From Paraburkholderia antibiotica (GTDB taxonomy: Bacteria; Pseudomonadota; Gammaproteobacteria; Burkholderiales; Burkholderiaceae): a DNA stretch of 64,000 bases. The notes under the pieces are model-generated. The model saw only the letters and a program-made list of their open reading frames with translations. It was not told the origin of the DNA and searched no databases. The stretch is from NCBI RefSeq assembly GCF_012927125.1, contig NZ_JABBFZ010000004.1:124001-188000 (forward strand). Direction: 5' to 3'. The translations under genes were made by a program, and so were the position numbers. Positions 26,285 to 35,618 of the stretch are shown piece by piece (position 1 is the stretch's first letter; every line of letters starts with the position of its first letter).

Positions 26285-28876
26285 ATGTCTCATCGACTTC
26301 AACACCGGTTCGGGCGCCTCGGCGCACTGCTCGGCCGTGCATCGAAAGCGCTTGGCAGCCGGGGACTCCTGTCGCCCGTGCTGGCGCTCGTCATTTGCGG
26401 GCTGCTGCTGGTCGTGCTGCAGCATCTGTCGGAAGCGGTCGACTACCGCTCGGTGATCCGCGAGCTGCGCAATCTGTCGGCGCGCGAGTGGATCGGCGCG
26501 CTCGGCGCGACCGCGCTCAGCTACGTCGCGCTGGTCGGGCGCGACGCGGTCGGCCTGCGCTATCTCGGCACGAGCGTGCCGCGCGCGGCGCTGTGGGTCG
26601 GCGCGACCGCGGGCTCCGCGCTCGGCAATGCGACCGGCTTCGGCGCGTTGACCGGCGGGGCGGTGCGCGCGCGCGTCTACGGCGTCGCCAATATCACGCC
26701 CGCGCAGATCGGCCGCATGACGGTGTTTACGAGCGTTTCGCTGGCGCTCGCGCTGGTGCTGATGAGCGCGCTCGGGATGGTCTGCATGGCCGACCAGCTC
26801 GCGCCGATGCTGCGTCTGTCGCCGCTCGCGCTGCGCTGGGGCGGGGCGGCGCTCCTCGTTGCGTTGGCGCTCGCCGCGGCTGCGTGCCGTCGCGAGACGC
26901 GGCCGGTGCGCACGCGTTGGCAATGGCTGTCGTTCGATATCCCCGCGCGCCGCGATCTGCTCGCCCAGGTCGCGCTGGCGGTGCTCGACGTGGTCGCCGC
27001 GGGGCTCGCGCTGTGGGCGCTGCTGCCGCACGCGAACGTGAGTTTTATCGGTTTCATCACCGTCTATGCGGCCGCGATGCTGCTCGGCCTGATTGGCCAT
27101 ACGCCCGGCGGCGTCGGCGTATTCGAGGCGGCGATGGTGTTTACCCTGAGCGGCAGTGTGCAGATGCATCAGATGGTCGCCGCGCTGCTCGCGTATCGCG
27201 CGATCTATTTCGGCGTGCCGTTGATCGTCTCGGCCGCGCTGCTGGCGGGTTTCGAAGGCCGTGTGCTGAAAAGCCGGCTGTCGATGCTGCAGGCCGAGCG
27301 CGCGTCGGAGCTCGCGCCGCTGTTTCTGAGTCTCGTCACCTTCGTGGTCGGCGGCATGCTGGTGATTTCGAGCGCGACGCCCGCGTTCTGGCAACGCATT
27401 CATATCCTGCGCGATCTGGTGCCGCTGTGGGTGCTCGAAAGCTCGCAGATGCTGTGCAGCGTGCTCGGCGTGCTGTTGCTGTTCGTCGCGCGCGGTCTGC
27501 TGCGACGGCTCGACGCCGCATGGTGGATGACGCTCGCGCTCACGGTGCTGAGCCTCGCGTTGTCGCTGACCAAGGGGCTCGCGTTCGTCGAGGCCGGCGT
27601 GCTCAGCACGCTGATCGTGCTGCTGCTGGCGACGCGCAAGCGCTTCAACCGTCATTCGTCGCTGTTCGCCGAGCGCTTCACCGCGGGCTGGCTCGTGTCG
27701 GTGGCGATGGTGCTGATGCTGGCGACGTGGGTCATGCTGTTTGCGTTCCGCGACGTGCCGTACACGCGCGACCTGTGGTGGCAATTCGCGTTCGACGAGC
27801 GCGCGCCGCGTGCGCTGCGCGCGACGCTGGCCGCGAGCCTGTTCGCCGCGACGTTTTCGTTCTGGCAGTTGCTGCGTCCGGCACCGGGCCGTTTCGTCAA
27901 GCCCGCGCCCGAGGATCTGCGCGACGCCGCGCGTATCGTGCGCGCGCAGGAGCGCAGCGATGCCGGTCTCGCGCTGATGGGCGACAAGAGCTTCCTGTTC
28001 TCGGAGTCGCGCAAGGCCTTCCTGATGTACGCGAAGTACGGTCGCACGTGGGCCGCGCTGCACGATCCGGTCGGGCCGCGCGAAGAGTGGGCCGCGCTGA
28101 TCAGCAAGTTCGTCGCGCTTGCGCATCAGCACGGCGGCCGCGCGGCGTTCTACCAGGTGCGCGCGAATGCGCTGCCGCTCTATCTCGACGCCGGTCTCAC
28201 GCTGATGAAGCTCGGCGAGGAAGCGCACGTCGTGCTCGACGACTTCGATCTGAAAGGCTCGCATCGTGCGCATCTGCGTTATGCGTTAAAGCGCGGCGAG
28301 CGCGACGGCTTCACGGTCGAGGTGATCGATCAGCCGAACGTGCCGGCTTCGCTCGAAACGCTGCGCGAGATTTCCGACGGCTGGCTCGATAGCCGCGACG
28401 CGCGCGAGAAGAGCTTTTCGGTGGCGGCATTCCATGACGAATACCTCGCCGCGCAATCGGTGATGCTGGTGCGCCAGAACGGCGAACCGGCCGCGTTCGT
28501 GACCTTCATGACGACCGATCTGAATACCGAGGCGACCGTCGGCGTGATGCGTCATGTCGAAAGCGCGTCGTCTTACGCGATGGAATATCTGTTCACGCAG
28601 CTCGCGCTGCATCTGAAACAGGCGGGTTTCCGCTCGCTGAGTCTCGGCATTGCGCCGCTCTCCGGCGTGCAACCGACGCCGCTCGCGTCGCGCTGGCATC
28701 GGCTGGCCGGCATCGTGTGGCGCTTCGGCGGCCGCTTTTATAACTTCCGCGGACTGCGTGCTTTCAAGAGCAAATTCCAGCCGCACTGGGAGCCGCGATA
28801 TCTCGCGGCATCCGGTTCCGGCGTGTTCTTCACGCTCGCGGACCTGTCGCTGCTGGCAGGAGGCCGGCGTTCATGA
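26285..28876 (+). CDS. mprF: MprF-type lysylphosphatidylglycerol synthetase/flippase
   Basis: About 863 residues, the full bifunctional length. The N-terminal half has many membrane helices of the flippase domain (GHTPGGVGVFEAAMVFTLSG is the conserved flippase loop). The C-terminal soluble domain is the aminoacyl transferase, with GDKSFLFSESRKAFLMY, VGPREEWAALISKF and the final RFYNFRGLRAFKSKFQPHWE. The enzyme moves lysine from Lys-tRNA to phosphatidylglycerol and flips the product, lowering surface charge and raising resistance to cationic peptides and acid. ATG 26285 is chosen; a GTG at 26237 is an alternative. It overlaps the next gene by four bases. Confidence 0.94.
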   Translation: MSHRLQHRFGRLGALLGRASKALGSRGLLSPVLALVICGLLLVVLQHLSEAVDYRSVIRELRNLSAREWIGALGATALSYVALVGRDAVGLRYLGTSVPRAALWVGATAGSALGNATGFGALTGGAVRARVYGVANITPAQIGRMTVFTSVSLALALVLMSALGMVCMADQLAPMLRLSPLALRWGGAALLVALALAAAACRRETRPVRTRWQWLSFDIPARRDLLAQVALAVLDVVAAGLALWALLPHANVSFIGFITVYAAAMLLGLIGHTPGGVGVFEAAMVFTLSGSVQMHQMVAALLAYRAIYFGVPLIVSAALLAGFEGRVLKSRLSMLQAERASELAPLFLSLVTFVVGGMLVISSATPAFWQRIHILRDLVPLWVLESSQMLCSVLGVLLLFVARGLLRRLDAAWWMTLALTVLSLALSLTKGLAFVEAGVLSTLIVLLLATRKRFNRHSSLFAERFTAGWLVSVAMVLMLATWVMLFAFRDVPYTRDLWWQFAFDERAPRALRATLAASLFAATFSFWQLLRPAPGRFVKPAPEDLRDAARIVRAQERSDAGLALMGDKSFLFSESRKAFLMYAKYGRTWAALHDPVGPREEWAALISKFVALAHQHGGRAAFYQVRANALPLYLDAGLTLMKLGEEAHVVLDDFDLKGSHRAHLRYALKRGERDGFTVEVIDQPNVPASLETLREISDGWLDSRDAREKSFSVAAFHDEYLAAQSVMLVRQNGEPAAFVTFMTTDLNTEATVGVMRHVESASSYAMEYLFTQLALHLKQAGFRSLSLGIAPLSGVQPTPLASRWHRLAGIVWRFGGRFYNFRGLRAFKSKFQPHWEPRYLAASGSGVFFTLADLSLLAGGRRS

Positions 28877-30138
28877 CATTGCATCCGTTGTTCCGACTCG
28901 CCATGGCGGCGAGCGTACTGAGCTGCGGCGCGCTCGCGCACGCAACCACCACCACCGTATCCGGCGGCCAATATGGCGACGTGCGGGTCACCGAGCCCGT
29001 CGGCCCGCTGCGCGGCTTCGTCGTGCTGTATTCGCAGGCAAGCGGCTGGAGCGAGGCCGACCAGAAGAGTGCCGATGCGCTCGCGAAGTCCGGCGCGTTG
29101 ACGGTCGGTGTCGATACCGCGCGCTACGCGGCGAACCTCAAGGCGAAGAAGGAAACCTGCCATCAACTGGTTGGCGATGCCGAGGCGTTGAGCCATCAGC
29201 TCGAACGGCAATCGCAGTCGAGCCACTATTTCGCGCCGATCGTGGTCGGTACGGGGCAGGGTGCGACGCTCGCGATGCACGTGCTCGAGCAGGCGCCGTC
29301 CAATACGATCGCCGGCGCGGTGTCGGTCGATGCCGAGCCCACGCTCGATGCGCGTTTCCATCCGTGTGCGCCGGACCCGACCGTGATCCGCGACAAGGTG
29401 CCGGGTTTCGTCGAAAAGGCCAGTACCGGCACGGCCGATCGCGCGCGTCTCGTGGCGCTCGTGACCCCGCATCTGCAATCGGTGTCGACGAAGGACGACG
29501 ACGTGTCCGACCTGCCGCTGATCGAATTGCCGGCCGCGCATCCGAACGGCCTGATGGCGATTGTGATTTCCGGCGACGGTGGCTGGCGCGATCTCGACAA
29601 GACGATCGCGCAGGCGTTGCAGAAGGACGGCGTCTCGGTGGTCGGTTGGGACAGCCTGCGTTATTTCTGGAGCGAGAAGCCGCCCGCGCAAACCAGCCGC
29701 GATCTCGCGCGGGTGATGCAGACCTACGGCGCGCGCTGGCACGCGGAGCATATCGCGCTGATCGGCTATTCGTTCGGCGCCGATGTGATGCCGTTCGCCT
29801 ATAACCGCCTGCCCGCGGAGCAGCGCGCGAAGGTGTCGCTGATCTCGCTGCTCGGCTTTGCGCCCGATGCCGACTTCCAGGTCCGCGTCGGCGGCTGGCT
29901 CGGCATGCCCGCAAGCGACAAGGCGCTGAAGGTCCGACCGGAGTTGGCACACGTGCCGCCGGCGATGGTGCAATGCTTCTACGGCGCGAGCGAAACGGAC
30001 ACGCTGTGCCCGGCGCTCGAGAAGACCGGCGTCGAAGTGATCCGCACGTCGGGCGATCATCACTTTGGCCGCGACTACAATGCGCTCGAACGACGGATTC
30101 TCGCGGCGTTCAGGAAGCAGAGTGGCGTGCGGGATTAA
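28873..30138 (+). CDS. acvB: AcvB/VirJ family periplasmic lysyl-phosphatidylglycerol hydrolase-like protein
   Basis: 421 residues with a signal peptide (cleavage near ALAHA, residue 23). The C-terminal half is the VirJ alpha/beta-hydrolase domain: LMAIVISGDGGWRDLD, then the nucleophile elbow IGYSFGADVMPF and a late DHHFGRDY histidine region. The N-terminal half is a second, degenerate hydrolase-like domain, as in AcvB. In Agrobacterium and Rhizobium tropici acvB sits directly behind lpiA/mprF and removes lysine from lysyl-PG; the four-base ATGA overlap with mprF here fits the same pairing. The VirJ name does not imply a type IV secretion role. Confidence 0.88.
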   Translation: MTLHPLFRLAMAASVLSCGALAHATTTTVSGGQYGDVRVTEPVGPLRGFVVLYSQASGWSEADQKSADALAKSGALTVGVDTARYAANLKAKKETCHQLVGDAEALSHQLERQSQSSHYFAPIVVGTGQGATLAMHVLEQAPSNTIAGAVSVDAEPTLDARFHPCAPDPTVIRDKVPGFVEKASTGTADRARLVALVTPHLQSVSTKDDDVSDLPLIELPAAHPNGLMAIVISGDGGWRDLDKTIAQALQKDGVSVVGWDSLRYFWSEKPPAQTSRDLARVMQTYGARWHAEHIALIGYSFGADVMPFAYNRLPAEQRAKVSLISLLGFAPDADFQVRVGGWLGMPASDKALKVRPELAHVPPAMVQCFYGASETDTLCPALEKTGVEVIRTSGDHHFGRDYNALERRILAAFRKQSGVRD

Positions 30139-30160
30139 GCGCTGCGATGGCGGGATGAGC

Positions 30161-30192
30161 GGGGCGCGCCGTTGCTGGCGCGCCCCGTTTCT
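30161..30192 (+). terminator. Terminator of mprF-acvB
   Basis: A perfect 10 bp GC-rich stem (GGGGCGCGCC with GGCGCGCCCC) and GTTTCTTT, 22 bases after the acvB stop. Confidence 0.8.
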
Positions 30193-30362
30193 TTGGATGC
30201 GGAGGAAAAACGTGGATACGAAAACCGCTTAGGATGGCTGATGAATTTCGGGGAAAACGCAAGCGGTACGAGTTTGCCGTGGCATGAAACCTTCTTGCCG
30301 AAAGCCGATTCCCTGGTCTCACGCAGGCATGTCGGCAGTCTGAGAGGACATGCGAGCGGGGA

Positions 30363-30391
30363 TTGACAAAGCTCGCCAAGTCGACGATGAT
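30363..30391 (+). promoter_or_regulatory. Candidate promoter of the ilvA leader
   Basis: A perfect TTGACA at 30363-30368, 17 bases, then GATGAT (4 of 6 to TATAAT). The predicted start would be within a few bases of the leader ATG at 30399, so the leader would be translated nearly leaderless; a promoter further upstream cannot be excluded. Confidence 0.45.
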
Positions 30392-30398
30392 CGCCTGC

Positions 30399-30461
30399 AT
30401 GAACTGCCTCGACATCCGTATTGCGCTGATTATTAGCATCATTCATCGAATGGTGGGTTAG
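30399..30461 (+). CDS. Isoleucine-rich leader peptide of ilvA (20 aa)
   Basis: The peptide begins MNCLDIRIALIISII and ends HRMVG. Six of 20 residues are isoleucine, five of them within a stretch of eight codons (30420-30443), and the codons are ATT/ATC. The stop lies 22 bases before the 5' arm of a terminator hairpin. The last coding bases plus the stop (GGTGGGTT, 30452-30459) are complementary to the 5' arm of that terminator. These are the parts of a ribosome-mediated attenuator sensing charged tRNA-Ile, the end product of the pathway that IlvA begins. Confidence 0.7.
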   Translation: MNCLDIRIALIISIIHRMVG

Positions 30462-30483
30462 CGCACGTCGGCTTGCAGTGACT

Positions 30484-30513
30484 AAAAACCCGCCAAACGA
30501 GGCGGGTTTTTTT
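30484..30513 (+). terminator. Attenuator hairpin upstream of ilvA
   Basis: An 11 bp stem (AAAAACCCGCC with GGCGGGTTTTT) and a 6-base loop with seven T lie between the leader peptide and ilvA. AACCCGCC (30487-30494) can alternatively pair with GGTGGGTT at 30452-30459 (seven Watson-Crick pairs and one G-T), giving a competing antiterminator. Confidence 0.8.
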
Positions 30514-30610
30514 ATGTCCGCTTTCAGGTCTATGCCTGCCTCCTGGCGAACTTGCTGCCGATCGCAGCCGATTCGTTGTTGCATCGTATGTTGCCACCCA
30601 GGAGCTTGCC

Positions 30611-32176
30611 TTGCTGTTGACCGAACTCGAACAGGCCGCCGCCGAGCGCGTCGCGCTGTCTCACGATTACCTGAAAAAGACCCTGACCGCGCGCGTCTAC
30701 GACGTGGCGCGCGAGACTGAACTCGAACGCGCGCCGAACCTGTCGGCGCGGCTGCGCAATCCGGTGTACCTGAAGCGCGAGGACAACCAGCCGGTGTTCT
30801 CATTCAAGCTGCGCGGCGCGTACAACAAGATGGCGCACATCCCGGCCGATGCGCTCGCGCGTGGCGTGATCACCGCGTCGGCGGGCAATCATGCGCAGGG
30901 TGTGGCGCTGTCGGCGGCAAGGATGGGCGTGAAGGCGATCATCGTCGTGCCGGTCACGACGCCACAGGTGAAGGTCGACGCAATCCGCACGCATGGCGGG
31001 CCGACCGTCGAAGTCGTGCAGTCCGGCGAGTCGTATAGCGACGCGTATGCGCATGCGGTCAAACTGCAGGAAGAGCGCGGCCTGACCTTCGTGCATCCTT
31101 TTGACGACCCTTATGTGATCGCCGGTCAGGGCACGGTGGCGATGGAAATCCTCAGCCAGCACCAGGGGCCGATTCACGCGATATTCGTGCCGATCGGCGG
31201 CGGCGGTCTTGCGGCAGGTGTTGCGGCTTACGTGAAATCAGTGCGCCCCGAGATCAAGGTGATCGGCGTGCAGACTGATGACTCCTGTGCGATGGCCGCT
31301 TCGTTGAAAGCGGGCGAACGCGTTACTTTGAACGAAGTGGGTCTCTTCTCCGACGGCACCGCGGTGAAACTGGTCGGCGAAGAAACCTTCCGTCTGTGCA
31401 GCGAGTATCTCGACGACGTGCTGCTCGTGAACACGGACGCGCTGTGCGCCGCGATCAAGGATGTGTTCCAGGACACGCGTAGCGTGCTGGAGCCGGCAGG
31501 TTCCCTGGCAGTCGCTGGCCTGAAGCAGTACGCCGAGCGCGAAGGCATCGAGAACCAGACGCTGATCGCGATCACGTCGGGCGCGAACATGAACTTCGAC
31601 CGCATGCGCTTTGTCGCCGAGCGCGCGGAAGTGGGTGAAGCGCGCGAAGCGGTGTTCGCGGTGACGATCCCCGAAGAGCGCGGCAGCTTCAGGCGCTTCT
31701 GCGAACTGGTCGGCACCCGCAGCGTCACCGAATTCAACTACCGGATCGCGGACGCGAACTCCGCGCATATCTTCGTCGGCGTGCAGATCCGCAATCGCAG
31801 CGAATCCGCGCAGATCGCGGGCGCGTTCGAAGCGCACGGTTTCGCGACCGTCGATCTGACCTTCGACGAACTGTCGAAGCAGCACATCCGCTACATGGTC
31901 GGCGGCCGCTCGCCGCTCGCGCACGACGAACGCCTGTTCCGCTTCGAGTTTCCGGAGCGGCCAGGCGCGCTGATGAAGTTCCTGTCGTCGATGGCGCCGA
32001 ACTGGAACATCAGCCTGTTCCACTACCGCAACCAGGGCGCGGACTACAGCTCGATTCTGGTCGGCATCCAGGTGCCGGAGAGCGAGAACGCGGCGTTCGA
32101 GCGCTTCCTCGCGACACTCGGTTATCCGTACTGGGAAGAGACGAAAAATCCTGTCTATCGACTGTTTCTTGGCTAG
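30611..32176 (+). CDS. ilvA: Threonine ammonia-lyase, biosynthetic
   Basis: 521 residues, the length of the long biosynthetic form with two C-terminal ACT-like domains (about residues 330-520). The PLP lysine is Lys66 in VFSFKLRGAYNK, the Ser/Gly phosphate-binding loop is VPIGGGGLAAGV, and ITASAGNHAQGVALSA is a family signature. It converts threonine to 2-oxobutanoate, the first committed step to isoleucine, and is normally inhibited by isoleucine at the ACT-like domains. The start is TTG at 30611 with AGGAG six bases upstream. The gene is preceded by a leader peptide and attenuator, so it appears to be controlled by isoleucine both in transcription and in activity. Confidence 0.95.
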   Translation: MLLTELEQAAAERVALSHDYLKKTLTARVYDVARETELERAPNLSARLRNPVYLKREDNQPVFSFKLRGAYNKMAHIPADALARGVITASAGNHAQGVALSAARMGVKAIIVVPVTTPQVKVDAIRTHGGPTVEVVQSGESYSDAYAHAVKLQEERGLTFVHPFDDPYVIAGQGTVAMEILSQHQGPIHAIFVPIGGGGLAAGVAAYVKSVRPEIKVIGVQTDDSCAMAASLKAGERVTLNEVGLFSDGTAVKLVGEETFRLCSEYLDDVLLVNTDALCAAIKDVFQDTRSVLEPAGSLAVAGLKQYAEREGIENQTLIAITSGANMNFDRMRFVAERAEVGEAREAVFAVTIPEERGSFRRFCELVGTRSVTEFNYRIADANSAHIFVGVQIRNRSESAQIAGAFEAHGFATVDLTFDELSKQHIRYMVGGRSPLAHDERLFRFEFPERPGALMKFLSSMAPNWNISLFHYRNQGADYSSILVGIQVPESENAAFERFLATLGYPYWEETKNPVYRLFLG

Positions 32177-32300
32177 TTGAAGCGCGTTGAGACGGCGCGA
32201 GGAGATCGGGGTTTACCTGAGGTAGGTCAAATAACGGCAGGATTGATCACGCTTCGCCACGATCGCCGGAAAGCCCCGTCCGACTTGAGTCTCAGGCTAA

Positions 32301-33632
<1,332 letters not shown>

Positions 33633-33673
33633 GCGGCACCTCGTAACCTCTGCCGGCGCGACGCTCGGGATCG

Positions 33674-34564
33674 CTAATTAATCGACAGATCCCGATGCGC
33701 CGCCGCCTGAAATTCTGTCGGCGTGATGCCTGTCTGCTTGCGGAAATAGCGGCTGAAATAGGCCGAATCTTCGAAACCGAGCGCATGCGCGATCTGTTTG
33801 ATACTCAAGCCCGAGTAGACCAGATCGCGTTGCGCCTCGCGTATCAGCTGATCATTGACGAGCGACAGCGGCGAATGGCCGAGTTCCTCGCGACAGATCC
33901 GGCCTAGCTGCGCCGCGGTCACCCCCAGTTTCTCCGCATAGAAATCGATCGGCCGATGCTCGCGCACGTGCGCGGCAATCAGTTCGCGTAACCGTTTGAG
34001 TTGCGCCGCGCGCCGGTCGTTGACCGTTGTGTTCGCGCTCGACGCGGCATCCGTCAAACGCGCGACTTGCACAAAAAGTGCAATCATTAGCGACATGCCG
34101 GCGGCGATATGGCCGCGCGCGCTCCCGCGAAATTCCTGCTCCAGCAAACCGAACAACGGCATCAACGTGTGCTCGCCAACCGTGGGCCGCACGGGGATGA
34201 GCGCGGGCCGTTGCAGCACCGGCAGCAAACCCGGCGACACGGCTTTCGAAATCGACTCCAGCGCCCGTTGCGCGGCGGTGATCACGAGCCCATCGATTTC
34301 CGGCGAAAACACGAAACCATGCACCGTTTGCGCGGGCAACAGGATCAGGCATGGGGCTTCGATCGCGAGCTTTTCGCTTTCGACCAGCACGTGACCGGTA
34401 CCGCTACGGATATAGAGGATCTGCAGCAACGCATCGTGCCGGTGGGCGGCAATATGCCAATCGTTCGGACGGCTACGCTCGACAATCCACTCGAAGTTGA
34501 ACGCGTCGTACCACGGTGGCCGCGCCGACTCTCCGTACAGGTCGTAGTTAGGGATATTCCTCAT
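33674..34564 (-). CDS. pobR: AraC family transcriptional regulator, PobR type
   Basis: 296 residues. The N-terminal cupin sensor domain begins IPNYDLYGES and carries HIAAHRHDALLQILYI and LLPAQTVHGFVF, features of the PobR/AraC branch that activates pobA in response to 4-hydroxybenzoate. The C-terminal double helix-turn-helix reads VTAAQLGRICREELGHSPL and GLSIKQIAHALGFEDSAYFS. AGGAGA lies before the ATG. It ends 40 bases from pobA (convergent) and is divergent from the SDR-flavoprotein operon, so it could control either or both. The assignment to PobR is from sequence character and location, not proof. Confidence 0.8.
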   Translation of the reverse strand: MRNIPNYDLYGESARPPWYDAFNFEWIVERSRPNDWHIAAHRHDALLQILYIRSGTGHVLVESEKLAIEAPCLILLPAQTVHGFVFSPEIDGLVITAAQRALESISKAVSPGLLPVLQRPALIPVRPTVGEHTLMPLFGLLEQEFRGSARGHIAAGMSLMIALFVQVARLTDAASSANTTVNDRRAAQLKRLRELIAAHVREHRPIDFYAEKLGVTAAQLGRICREELGHSPLSLVNDQLIREAQRDLVYSGLSIKQIAHALGFEDSAYFSRYFRKQTGITPTEFQAAAHRDLSIN

Positions 34565-34744
34565 GCCGTTTTGTCTCCTATGTTCGGATTGTCCTGCGAT
34601 GCGCTGCCTTTGTCCAATTTCCGCCTGAGCTGCGTGGCTATACTTTTTTCCATCACAGGCGCGGTCGATTAGCGCGGCTCGTCGTGCTGCACGGCAAGCT
34701 CGTTCGCCGCGATAACAGTCATGGAGATTCGGAGGACTAAGCAA

Positions 34745-35596
34745 ATGATTCAGCAGAAAGATCAGCGCGAAGCCGGCGCCGATACGCGGCACTGGCTCGG
34801 GCTCGCCGGCAAGGTCTGCGTCGTCAGCGGCGCGGCGGGTGGCATCGGCAGTGCGATTGCGCAGGTGCTCGGCGCGGCGGGCGCGCGCGTCGCGCTGCTC
34901 GACCGCGATGAGGAAAAGTGCCGGGCGGTCGCGCAGGCGCTGAACGCGAATGGCGTCGAGGCGCTCGCGTTGGCTTGCGACATCGGCGATATCGATAGCG
35001 TGCGCGGCGCGGTTGCGGATGTCGAGGCGCAACTGGGCGCTGCCGACGTGCTGGTCAACAACGCGGGGCTGTTGCGTCCGGGCGGCATCGAAGAGATCGG
35101 TCTCGACGCATGGAACGCGATGCTGCGCGTGAACCTGACCGGCTACATGCTGTGCTCGCAGCAATTCGGTCAGGCGATGCTCAAGCGCGGCACGGGTGCG
35201 CTCGTGCATGTGGCCTCGGTGGCCGCGCATCATCCGCAGACCTATAGCGGCGCATACAGCGCGGGCAAGGCCGGCGTGCTGCTGCTGTCGAAGCAGATCG
35301 CGGCGGAGTGGGGCGCGCGTGGTATTCGCAGCAATGCGGTGTGCCCAGGCATGATCCGCACGCCGCTGTCGGCTGCCTTCTATGAGCACGGCGACATCGA
35401 ACGGCGCCGCAGCGCGATGACCGCGAGCCGCCGCATCGGCGAGCCGAACGATATCGCCGACGTCGTCGCGTTTCTGGCGAGCGAGCGTGCCGCGTATGTG
35501 AACGGCACGGAAATCACCGTCGACGGCGGCTTCGAAAGCATGCTGATGGACCTCGTGCCGCGTCCCGGCTTCGAGGCCTCTCAAGCTCCCCGCTAA
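34745..35596 (+). CDS. Short-chain dehydrogenase/reductase, first gene of the pob-linked operon
   Basis: 283 residues. The Rossmann motif is VVSGAAGGIGSAIAQ, the NNAG motif is VLVNNAGLL, and the catalytic YSAGK (with Ser in ASVAAHH) is present. The second member of the TGxxxGxG motif is Ala-Gly-Gly, still compatible with NAD binding. The ATG at 34745 has GGAGG nine bases upstream. It begins a tightly packed operon of SDR, FAD dehydrogenase, NIPSNAP, SDR and transporter. It probably oxidises a ring alcohol or a reduced intermediate; the substrate is unknown. Confidence 0.86.
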   Translation: MIQQKDQREAGADTRHWLGLAGKVCVVSGAAGGIGSAIAQVLGAAGARVALLDRDEEKCRAVAQALNANGVEALALACDIGDIDSVRGAVADVEAQLGAADVLVNNAGLLRPGGIEEIGLDAWNAMLRVNLTGYMLCSQQFGQAMLKRGTGALVHVASVAAHHPQTYSGAYSAGKAGVLLLSKQIAAEWGARGIRSNAVCPGMIRTPLSAAFYEHGDIERRRSAMTASRRIGEPNDIADVVAFLASERAAYVNGTEITVDGGFESMLMDLVPRPGFEASQAPR

Positions 35597-35618
35597 GCCC
35601 TCACGCAAGGACACCGTC

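Noticed and set aside
26219..28273. A 684-codon leftward frame opposite mprF.
   Set aside because: It is Arg/His/Gln-rich and unrelated to any family; mprF is intact on the other strand.
28873..30138. Reading the VirJ-like gene as part of a type IV secretion system.
   Set aside because: No vir or trb genes are near. The overlap with mprF matches the lpiA-acvB lipid pair instead.
34565..34744. TATACT at 34638 as a -10 of the SDR operon.
   Set aside because: No -35 hexamer lies at acceptable spacing; the region is more likely AraC-activated, and I could not define the binding site.
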